Assembly: GCA_032358165.1 (NCBI GenBank)
Contig: JAALGY010000010.1
Location: forward strand, 124,001 to 188,000
Direction of reading: 5' to 3'
Length of the DNA: 64,000 nt
DNA from: Diplosphaera chodatii
Taxonomy: Eukaryota > Chlorophyta > Trebouxiophyceae > Prasiolales > Stichococcaceae
The notes beneath the pieces are model-generated. The model made no database searches and was not told the origin of the DNA. It worked only from the letters and a program-made list of their open reading frames with translations. Every line of letters starts with the position of its first letter. Within the stretch, counting starts at the first letter, position 1. The position numbers and the translations under genes are program-made. Of the stretch, positions 40,101-47,720 are shown one piece after another.

Positions 40101-41416
40101 ACATGGCTGCAGAAGTGCAGAAGCTGCAGCAGCCGCAGTAGCATGCAGTGCATGTCTGTAGAGTGGATAAGAGTACATATTGTGGCTGAGGGAGAGCTCC
40201 AGTGTGTCTATTGAGAGCACTTCAATTCTGTGTATGTAGACAGGAGTGGTGCTGAGGCATGTTCCGGAGCTGCGCTGCCTGTGGCTGAATATCGAGCTAG
40301 ATAAGCCGATTGGGAACGAGCTTCCGTGCATCGCAGGTACGTTGCACTCCACCTCGACAACCCTGCTGAGCGTGCATCGTGTTGCCAGTACGATGCAGAG
40401 CTAATGAGCTGCACTGTGCTCATTCTTATCTGCGAGCTCTGCATATACACATCTAGGGCTGCCAGGCTTGCACTGTGTGCCACACCTGGAGTGTCTCACC
40501 CTCGAGCTTAGTCGGATCACGACAGCTGGAGTAGGCGCCCCACTGCTGCAGGACATGCTGTCGGTACGTCAACATGCATGCCTGCAAGCAGATCACTCAC
40601 CTGGCACTGTGGACAGAGCAAAGCCACTGCTGCTGCTGTTGAGGTCCGTTGTAAAGTCAGACGAGCAATAGAAAGTGCATTTTCACTCTTGCACCAGGCT
40701 GCAGCTTCTTGCAGCAATTTAATGTGGCTGCAGCTGGCCGATGACGGCGCTTATAAGGTACACACCTCTACGGCTCCTGAGGCGTGCCTCCGTCTGCGTG
40801 CCCACCTGGCGGCTCCCAGGGTGACTAAGCTGCTATTGCACACTGCGAAGACCTGCATACCACCATGCAAAGCCTCTGTGACCAGGGCTTTGGCGCCGAC
40901 CACCTGAGGGCGCTGGCGGCGATGCCTCAGCTGGAGGTGCTGAACCTGTACCACGTGAAATGGACCGCAGACGCCGCCGCCATGGGGCTGCCGTGGCTGG
41001 CGGATGGGCTCCCTCGCCTGCGAGTCCTGAACGCACCAGACTATGTGCTGGTGCGTCCACAGCTCTTGCCCCTGATGACCTGCTGTCGCAGGCCTCGCCA
41101 TTCAGCTGACACTGCTGCCGGGTCCTGTGGTACCTGCATCGTCCTTGTGCTCTGGCTGCCGACGGTTTCCAGCGTGCACCTGAGCGCAGCTATGCTGGTG
41201 TCGAGGGCACTGTCGACTTTTACGACTGACACACCTGTTGAGCTGCTGCAGGCGCAAGGTGTCACCGAACTGGACGGCTGCAGCTACCGGCTGCGGGGCT
41301 GCTGCGGCCGCCGGCTGCGGCTGTGGCCGCGGCGCGCGACCCTGGGCAAAGCCGCGGGCGACCCCCTGCGCCGGCCGTGGCCCGTCCTGGAGTCGCACCG
41401 CTGGCTGTGGGAGTAG
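37146..41416 (+). CDS. F-box / leucine-rich-repeat protein, tandem copy 2
   Basis: The partner of the preceding gene and probably also an SCF substrate receptor. The start is ATG at 37146-37148: MLVLPKDVLQHICSFLHNPD, an F-box beginning right at the N-terminus. Then AEPRHPEFLRLARQHCYPL with RHLNTAELSFCDLEPYLAQV, and LRR-like segments: LSSVLLGIRSLRSLCCPV, VDFLQPLTGLSTLSLTSE, LAELTALRCLRLSSPA, MVHALPQLRALDLRCCG, LSKLSKLQHLNLALAFG, LHCVPHLECLTLELSRI and LAAMPQLEVLNLYHVKW. One exon (about 39678-40018) has a hydrophilic insertion (PEVEAAVAAGSPVEAEVLFA). It ends WPVLESHRWLWE with TAG at 41414-41416. Divergence from copy 1 is considerable, so the duplication is old. Confidence 0.72.
39151..39174. repeat. 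Perfect 10-bp hairpin in an intron
   Basis: TGTCTTACCC, loop CACT, GGGTAAGACA. It lies just after a GT donor in the second F-box/LRR gene. Confidence 0.9.
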
Positions 41417-42298
41417 CATCAGGGAACAGCTCGCAGCTGAGCAGCAATTGTGCGCAAACAGCCTCTGGCGAGGTGCAGCGACACCCACCAGGTGCAGCGC
41501 GACCTGGCTGTTCGTTGTGACGAGCATTCTGTGGGGACGGTAGCCGCCTGGACCACAGTAGCTGTTGGTCAGCAGCGTGCTGCTGCAGAGTCCATCTGGC
41601 CAGAAGGTTTTGTTAGCACGAATGTTACATCAACACTAATCAAGGTGGCCTAGTAAGGAAACGATGTTGCATGGCCCGAGGTCGCCGGGTGCACTAACAC
41701 GTTGCAACCTCTCAGCCGGTGGTGAGTTGCTTGACCAAGCTGAAACTCTTCCATTTTTTGAGCATGTTGCCATTGGTAAGAATGTTTATTTGCCAGTCTG
41801 TCATTTGCATCACATTGTGCGGAGTGTCATTGATTCAGGATAGGCACCTGTGCTGACTTATATTTGAAACGAGCAAGGCACTGACTTAGCATGGTGGAAG
41901 TCATCATCAAAGTGCGGCAGATCAGAGCGAGGCTTCTCGCTTTCGTTCCGCATGCACCTGCACTGTTCGCACTAGTTGCAGTCGACCGGCTGCAGGCAAG
42001 ACTGCATTGGCGGAATCTACGGCGGTTGCATGTTCCTGGCCGTGGGCATGGGCAATGACAGAAGTTGGCACCGCGCAGCAGCTGCAAGGTCAGCCTACGT
42101 ACATGTAACAATGGCGATTTTTATGACGACACTTGTCATCGAAGTGAGTCAGCACGGAGTCAGCACGGTGACAGCTACTGAGCGACTGGTTCATTCAATG
42201 TGTACCCACATACAGCAGTGCTTGACTTGTTGAAGTAATTCGCTCCCGTTGTCCTCTCCTCGCTCTGCCGCCGTTGAGGCACATACATAACAGCAGAC
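41417..42298. other. Intergenic region
   Basis: The 3' flank of the F-box/LRR gene and the upstream region of the cysteine-rich gene. No coding features are recognised. Confidence 0.45.
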
Positions 42299-43101
42299 AT
42301 GAAACTCCTGGCTGCGACGTGTGTGATGGCGACGTTGCTGCTGTGCAGCGTCAGCGCTGGCTGGGCTTCGCCGCAGGGTGGTGGCCAGCCACGCAGGCTG
42401 CACCAAATTGACTGGCTCAGCTACACCGACCCAATCGCCACGGAGGTCAACACCATCGTGAGCCACATGACCGGCAAGGTGCGCCATGACAAGGATCAAA
42501 CTGTTGTTGTTGCTGCCTGACCACAACACCAATCCTGCCGCTGCTGTTTATGCAGCAAGCCTCGTCATGCACGCGCGCCTGCTCCTGAACTGCCCTTCCC
42601 TCTTGTTGGCATTGCAGAACGGCGACTTCTGCGACGGCGACCAAGACTGCAACCGTGCGTCGTCACATTGCAATCTGTCTCGTCGGTCCTGATCATCATG
42701 CCATCCTAGGACCTAATGAATAGGCAGCCGAGCATCATGATACCTTGTGTTGCGCATGGGTGCTGCAGCGCAATAGTGCGTGGTGCGGCGGCCAGGCGGC
42801 ATGCTCGCATCCAAACACGTGCATCTATGTGCTGCCTCGGGCCCTGGGCATTGTACGTGTCTGTGTGCTGATGCAGAGGGCCTTATCTGCGGGAACTTCT
42901 GCGACTGCTGCTGTCTGCCCCATGGTAGCTCCGGGTGTACCGGCGATTACGGTGTGCAGATCCCATATCTGATGGTCAGCGTGACGAGGCTTACATGTCA
43001 AGGGAGTTGACAGTGATGGGTTTGCACGGTGAGCATGAGTTGTGGCATGTGTTGCAGATTGTTGCGGCTCGCCGGTGTGCTTTGGCGGCTTCTGCACATG
43101 A
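42299..43101 (+). CDS. Small secreted cysteine-rich protein
   Basis: Start ATG at 42299: MKLLAATCVMATLLLCSVSA then GWASPQ, a clear signal peptide. Exons: 42299-42478; 42618-42654 (37 nt, NGDFCDGDQDCN); one near 42878-42950 (GLICGNFCDCCCLPHG, perhaps on to SSGCTGDY); and a last one ending at 43101 (DCCGSPVCFGGFCT, TGA at 43099-43101). The mature protein is about 100 residues, with its cysteines in the last half, in doublets and CxC patterns that suggest several disulfides. Two donors, after CATG and after TTACG, are both in phase with the last exon, so two isoforms differing by a short Cys-containing loop are possible. I do not recognise the family. Such proteins are often extracellular matrix, defence or signalling peptides, but nothing here decides which. 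Confidence 0.6.
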
Positions 43102-43444
43102 CACCTGCCAGCCACTCCAGAGATCTGTGTCGTTGTCACAAGATGGTGCGTGGTAGCGTTCGTTCTAAGCGTGGAGCCCCCTAAGAGTTCTGTGCACTTC
43201 GTTGAGTGCGATTAGACGCAAGGAAGGCGCCGATGCTGTCCAGAACACTACTTTCATATGGTGTGAAATCAACAACTCAGTTGCGGTCTATATCCACATG
43301 CTGCATATATACAGGCATTGGCCGTTCCCATATCAAGGCCACACTTCTACAATGGTTTGCTGAGTTTGTTGTGTATGTCCTGATTGTTGTTTGGTATCAA
43401 AGATGCGACAGTAGGTGCAGAGGTAGGGCGGGTTGCGGGAGAGG
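43102..43444. other. Intergenic flank of the LTR element
   Basis: The region between the cysteine-rich gene and the retrotransposon insertion. No gene is seen. Confidence 0.5.
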
Positions 43445-43449
43445 AGTAC

Positions 43450-43644
43450 TGTAGTGAGTACTAGGACTACAGCCACAGTCAGTTATCATAGATTCCTCTG
43501 CACCTGCATTGACCATCGATCTTGTCACAGCTTTGACTCTGTTTCGGTGCTTGACTTGAATACACAATATATATTACACTAGATCTATCCTGTAACGTAT
43601 GTTAGCTTATCCAGCAAGCCTGTTAGGACGCACAGGTCTCTACA
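43450..43644 (+). repeat. 5' long terminal repeat
   Basis: 195 bp, from TGTAGTGAGTACTAGGAC to CAGGTCTCTACA. It contains a TATA-like AATATATATTAC (about 43566-43577) and TGTAA at 43591-43595, which may serve as poly(A) signal. Base by base I see no difference from the 3' copy. Confidence 0.96.
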
Positions 43645-43701
43645 ATTGGGGGGACAGCCGCGAAGTTGCGTATTGACTTGAGCAGCCATTGAAAGTGCCG
43701 T

Positions 43702-44145
43702 ATGCCTTCACACCCTGCTGCAAACCGCATATTGGTTGCAAGCCTTGGCATAGAGTTCAAAGCGCTGATCAAAGCAAGCGTCATAGATCTGTTGCGTGTA
43801 TCGACACCGCAACCTGGCGAACTGGTCAGGGCATTGACCGAGAAGACACGTGCAGCTGCAATTCAGCGAGAGAAAGCGGCCTACAAACACCTTCAGGCCT
43901 ATCAAACTGAGATAAGTAAAGAAGCGCACCTTGCAAGCAAGATCATTGATCGCTTGACAGTATATTTGGAGTCTGCAGCAAGCTGCCGCACTCGTAGAAA
44001 GTTTCGTAAGCAACGCTCAATTGAGAAAACCAACTACAATAAACTTAAAACCATCTATAGAGATAACAAGCAAGCACTTGAGCTCCACTACACCAACTTA
44101 ACAGCCTTGCAAGATGGCAGGCGTCGGTATGGACACTGGTGTTAG
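43702..44145 (+). CDS. Small basic ORF upstream of Gag in the retrotransposon
   Basis: 147 codons starting at ATG 43702 (MPSHPAANRILVASLG), stop at 44143-44145. The product is helical and Lys/Arg-rich (AAIQREKAAYKHLQAYQ, RTRRKFRKQRSIEKTNYNKL), perhaps a coiled coil that binds nucleic acid. It overlaps the start of the long ORF by 32 nt, with the long ORF in the +1 frame, so either reinitiation or a frameshift could couple the two. I know no close family. It may supply an extra structural protein or be the N-terminal part of an ancestral Gag. Its codons look like those of the long ORF, which argues that it is genuinely coding. Confidence 0.6.
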   Translation: MPSHPAANRILVASLGIEFKALIKASVIDLLRVSTPQPGELVRALTEKTRAAAIQREKAAYKHLQAYQTEISKEAHLASKIIDRLTVYLESAASCRTRRKFRKQRSIEKTNYNKLKTIYRDNKQALELHYTNLTALQDGRRRYGHWC

Positions 44146-46240
44146 TCAGACTCCCTCACGAGAGGAATGGGATCAAATGCAAAAGGACTTAGCATCTGCT
44201 GCTGCATCTTTCAGTGAGATGAGAACTGAGCTTTCTACTGTTAAAGCACAGCTGCAGCAGGCAACTATGCGAGAGAGCACCAAGTCAATGGCGCATGCCA
44301 ACAAACCTCGACCTTTTCCTGGGCACGGCGACACCATGCATCTGGGCTCTTGGATCTTCACTTTGACCAAATATTTGGAGGCTACTAATGCTGATCCAGA
44401 GCGGTGGGTAGCATTTGGCAGCACGTATTTAATCGAGACTGCCGCTGTGTGGTATGAGCACAGGGTTCGAGACATGCACGCAGCTGGTGTCCTGGACTCC
44501 TGGCCATCATTCTGCAAGGATTTGATTGACACTTTTCAGCCTATCACAGCACCAGCCATGGCTAGGGACAAGTTGCACCACATCAAGCAACGTGGATCTG
44601 TCCAAGATTTCAACTCAGAATTCCTGAAGACCATCACCTTGGTACGTAACATGCAAGAGGATGAGAAGCTTGACAAGTATATACATGGCTTGAAAGATGA
44701 GCTAGCACGTGAAGTGATAATGGAAAACTGCACGACACTTTCACACGCGATGCAAGTTGCTTCTAAAAGCGAAATGATTTTCACCCGCACTCGTCACAAT
44801 ATTCCTCATACTTTTGATGACCGTCCTTTTTACCACCGTCAACAATATTCAGCTTACAGGCCGTACCCAGACCGGTCTCTACAATTCCATGACACCGCCG
44901 TACCAATGGAAGTCAACAACATCAATAATGGATATCGCAGCCGCTTCGGCAGACCCCAAGGTCAGCAGTTTACAAACAATATGCCTCCACGGTTTAACGG
45001 GTTTGGCAATGTTTCTCGCAGAAACAAGCATCACTACGACGGCTCTGCCAGCAGTAATCCCAACAACTCCAATAACAGCACCGAGCGGCCAGCGAATATC
45101 ACCGTGGCAGCAGTGGACATCAGCACACCCGTTCTTGAGCCAAGTGGGTTGACCAGCACAATTGATTCTGAATCCAATGTACGATCTTTCACATATGGTC
45201 CAGTTCAGGAAGAAGAGGAGTGCGTCATTTCCGAGGCACTAGTGTCACTCTTTGGCGACGACACCGACTGCAACACCCACTCCACGTCAACACAAGCAAC
45301 GATTTCCAACGACCCACCAACCATGGCACCATGGACCATCGGGGTGACTTTGAACAATTCAGAAATTACTTCTATTATTGACACCGGCGCATCTGCAGAT
45401 CTGATTCGGCCTGATATTGCTGACAAACTTAAACTGCCACGCCATCAATGTGCAACTTTGAGAACTCTTTCTTTGGCGGATAAATCTAAGCACAATTGCA
45501 ATGAATATGTCATCGTCAATTTTGCTATTTCTCAAATCGGTGTTGAACCCCAGCAAAGAAAGTTCTTCGTGGCAGATATGCCTGATAGCACACATGAACT
45601 TATTTTGGGAATGCCTTTTATTAATGATTACAATCTGACGCCATTTTGGCAGCCTGGCATACCTTCTTCACCTTTACTTGTTGTTTATATCAATGGCATC
45701 GCCTCACCTATTTGGACACCGCAGTATGCAGATCTCAAAGACAAGCACGACTTCCTCGTCCATTCATCATATGGTCAGGACATCGAGATGAATATGCACA
45801 TTGTGATGGATGATTTCTCCGCCTCCGCCAAGGTATCGCTTGATCGATTTGACACACTGTGCAAGCACGTTGCTACTGACGTTGACGATATTTCTTCACC
45901 GGAATTACCAAAACCACCGCCGCCAACACCTACCATTGAGCCTACCTACCGACCTGAGCCTAAAGCCAAGCCGCCTTACTACCGACCTTCAACAGACGAC
46001 GACCTTTCCGACAAAGATGAGCCACTAACTCCAAAGCCACCTGATGTTGTTATTGACTTACCTTCAAATTTTTTTGAGGTGGAAGACGTTATGGCAACCA
46101 GAAAAATCAAGCATAAAGGCAACTTTCGCAAAGAATACTACATCAAATGGAAAGACTATTCAGCCGACCACAATACTTGGGAACCAATCAGCAATCGAAA
46201 TGCCGCCGCCAAGCACTATGTGAAGACCCATCACTTCTAG
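44114..46240 (+). CDS. Gag-protease-chromodomain polyprotein of the LTR retrotransposon
   Basis: A single intron-free ORF of 708 codons, ATG at 44114 in a strong context (AAGATGG), stop TAG at 46238-46240. Residues 1-55: coiled coil (SFSEMRTELSTVKAQLQQ). Residues about 60-220: Retrotrans_gag-like capsid (LGSWIFTLTKYLEATNADP, WVAFGSTYLIETAAVWYE, FNSEFLKTITLVRNMQ). Residues about 230-330: Arg/Asn/Gln-rich, possibly RNA-binding, with no CCHC zinc knuckle. Residues about 415-520: retropepsin-like, with IIDTGASADLIRPDIADK (catalytic Asp at about 423) and a later HELILGMPFINDYNL (the usual ILGMDWL-type segment). Residues about 590-650: a Pro-rich linker. Residues about 652-705: chromodomain (FFEVEDVMATRKI, EYYIKWKDYSADHNTWEP) with the Trp and Tyr of the methyl-lysine cage. 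Reverse transcriptase, RNase H and integrase, normally between protease and chromodomain, are absent. No internal stop is seen. Confidence 0.92.
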   Translation: MAGVGMDTGVSQTPSREEWDQMQKDLASAAASFSEMRTELSTVKAQLQQATMRESTKSMAHANKPRPFPGHGDTMHLGSWIFTLTKYLEATNADPERWVAFGSTYLIETAAVWYEHRVRDMHAAGVLDSWPSFCKDLIDTFQPITAPAMARDKLHHIKQRGSVQDFNSEFLKTITLVRNMQEDEKLDKYIHGLKDELAREVIMENCTTLSHAMQVASKSEMIFTRTRHNIPHTFDDRPFYHRQQYSAYRPYPDRSLQFHDTAVPMEVNNINNGYRSRFGRPQGQQFTNNMPPRFNGFGNVSRRNKHHYDGSASSNPNNSNNSTERPANITVAAVDISTPVLEPSGLTSTIDSESNVRSFTYGPVQEEEECVISEALVSLFGDDTDCNTHSTSTQATISNDPPTMAPWTIGVTLNNSEITSIIDTGASADLIRPDIADKLKLPRHQCATLRTLSLADKSKHNCNEYVIVNFAISQIGVEPQQRKFFVADMPDSTHELILGMPFINDYNLTPFWQPGIPSSPLLVVYINGIASPIWTPQYADLKDKHDFLVHSSYGQDIEMNMHIVMDDFSASAKVSLDRFDTLCKHVATDVDDISSPELPKPPPPTPTIEPTYRPEPKAKPPYYRPSTDDDLSDKDEPLTPKPPDVVIDLPSNFFEVEDVMATRKIKHKGNFRKEYYIKWKDYSADHNTWEPISNRNAAAKHYVKTHHF

Positions 46241-46287
46241 AGATAACACCTGGCGAGGACGCCAGAATTTTAGTTAGCGGGGAGGAT

Positions 46288-46482
46288 TGTAGTGAGTACT
46301 AGGACTACAGCCACAGTCAGTTATCATAGATTCCTCTGCACCTGCATTGACCATCGATCTTGTCACAGCTTTGACTCTGTTTCGGTGCTTGACTTGAATA
46401 CACAATATATATTACACTAGATCTATCCTGTAACGTATGTTAGCTTATCCAGCAAGCCTGTTAGGACGCACAGGTCTCTACA
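46288..46482 (+). repeat. 3' long terminal repeat
   Basis: 195 bp, same sequence and length as the 5' LTR, with TGTAA at 46429-46433. It is preceded by a purine-rich tract and followed by the second copy of AGTAC. Confidence 0.96.
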
Positions 46483-46487
46483 AGTAC

Positions 46488-47317
46488 TGTTTGCAGAGGT
46501 GTTGGTGCATTTGCAATGAAGAGCAGTGTTGCTTCAATCACTGCAACTGCAGTAATGTCTGACCTTCCAGCAAAGCCAGCACTGTTCACCCCGTGCGATC
46601 CATACACAGGATGTACATGTACAGGTACAACGAATGCTCGCGGTGCGTGTTATTGTCTTCATAGCTTCGAAGCAGCTGCATGCTGATGTATGTCATGTCA
46701 AAACTCTGTTTGTGGCTCAGACGTTGTGAATGCAAGCCATGTCGAAACCATATCGCAACGGTGCTACTGCTCACCATGTGTCCCTTTTGCAAGCCGCCAC
46801 GGCTGTTGCGCATGCACCATGCAGTAATGAACTGCTGCTGGGATTTTGGTCGTCATGAAGCAAGCCAGCGTGACGTTGCAGTACGTAGCTGGTGCAAGGA
46901 GCGGTCCTCTACCTGATAGTCTGACTGTGTTGCAAGCTACGGCACTAGCTTGGCGCCAGTGGCGCCCAGTGCCGCTGCGCGGTTCCTCATAGCAGATGCC
47001 CTGCTTTGAAAGGGGCGCGGCCATCTAAGTGGCCACTTATAGCCCATGGGCTGAGTATGCGATGTGCTGCCAATGATGCCAAGTGACATCCATCCGATAC
47101 ATGCTCTAGGTGCAGCAGGTGCTGGTAACAATGTAACTGCTCGGCAAGGTGGCAACCAGCACCTCTACCTCTCTGCGCCTCGCTTGCGCAGCGGTGGCTT
47201 CAGCATTCCGAGCCAGCCGGGGCCGGGCGTATGCCGTGACAGACAGCGGTGATGGCATGGGTAGAGTGTAAACGTTGTTGTCACGTTTACATCGCATTGC
47301 ACACAACCGTGTCAGTC
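46488..47317. other. Intergenic region with two adjacent hairpins
   Basis: No complete gene is seen. Two perfect 8-bp hairpins lie at 47268-47290 and 47302-47324. Short frames at 47064-47260 may be remnants of exons belonging to the FG-GAP fragment that follows, but I cannot support them. Confidence 0.4.
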
Positions 47318-47324
47318 GGTTGTG
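47268..47324. repeat. Pair of perfect 8-bp inverted repeats
   Basis: Stem 1 is GTAAACGT (47268-47275) with ACGTTTAC (47283-47290), loop TGTTGTC. Stem 2 is CACAACCG (47302-47309) with CGGTTGTG (47317-47324), loop TGTCAGT. Both have 7-nt loops and they are separated by 11 nt. Confidence 0.92.
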
Positions 47325-47463
47325 GGTCCCCAAAGGACATTGTCGCCTCAGATCTGGATGGTGACGGACACGCTGACGTGGTTGTGGGCTGCCAGAGGGG
47401 GTGGTGTGCGTGATTGCCCTGCTGAATGATGGCGTTGGCAAGTTCAGGGCTGCACCGCTATAG
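47318..47463 (+). pseudogene. Fragment of an FG-GAP (VCBS-like) repeat protein, frameshifted
   Basis: The frame reads SPKDIVASDLDGDGHADVVV, a clear FG-GAP/VCBS calcium-binding loop (DxDGDGxxD) as found in integrin-like extracellular proteins. It stops soon after, but the next frame continues the repeat (CVIALLNDGVGKFRAAP) up to a TAG at 47461-47463. The break is at the G run 47397-47401, where one additional G would restore continuity. No other exon of such a gene can be supported nearby. It is either a decayed fragment or an exon of a gene misread because of a sequencing error. Confidence 0.55.
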
Positions 47464-47720
47464 GTTGCTGGGTCGCAACCAGCTCAGTGAACGATATGTT
47501 CAGCTGTGGACAACGTGGTTGCACCCCATTGTTTCTGCCATGGAACGCAACATCCACGTTTGGCAGAATGAACCAAGTCAACTGCTTTGTTGGTGTTCTG
47601 TTTTTCCAAAGTAAGACGTCAACCTGATACGTAGAGTCACACCGTGAAATGTGGGCCACACATGATTTGGGCATAGAACCATCCGCACAAATACTGGCAA
47701 TCATGTAGGCTCCAAGTCTG

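Larger units (their letters stand above)
43445..46487 (+). mobile_element. Complete non-autonomous LTR retrotransposon with Gag, protease and chromodomain
   Basis: The element (43450-46482) starts TG and ends CA and is flanked by a 5-bp target-site duplication AGTAC at 43445-43449 and 46483-46487. Both LTRs are 195 bp. The interior of about 2.64 kb holds a small basic ORF (43702-44145) and a 708-codon ORF (44114-46240) with a Gag capsid region, a retropepsin with DTGA, and a C-terminal chromodomain. A purine-rich tract (GCGGGGAGGA) directly precedes the 3' LTR and fits a polypurine tract. The segment after the 5' LTR (ATTGGGGGGACAGCCGCG) should contain the primer-binding site, but I cannot assign the tRNA. 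No reverse transcriptase, RNase H or integrase motif is present, so replication must rely on enzymes from another element. The chromodomain points to the chromovirus branch of Ty3/Gypsy (Metaviridae). The DNA is visibly more AT-rich than the neighbouring genes. Confidence 0.93.

Noticed and set aside
43645..46287. Reverse transcriptase, RNase H or integrase hidden in other frames of the retrotransposon
   Set aside because: I looked for YxDD, DDE-type and HHCC patterns on both strands and saw none; the interior is filled by the two described ORFs.
43102..46487. Reading the long ORF as a host chromodomain gene
   Set aside because: LTRs, target-site duplication, capsid and DTGA protease show that it belongs to a retrotransposon.
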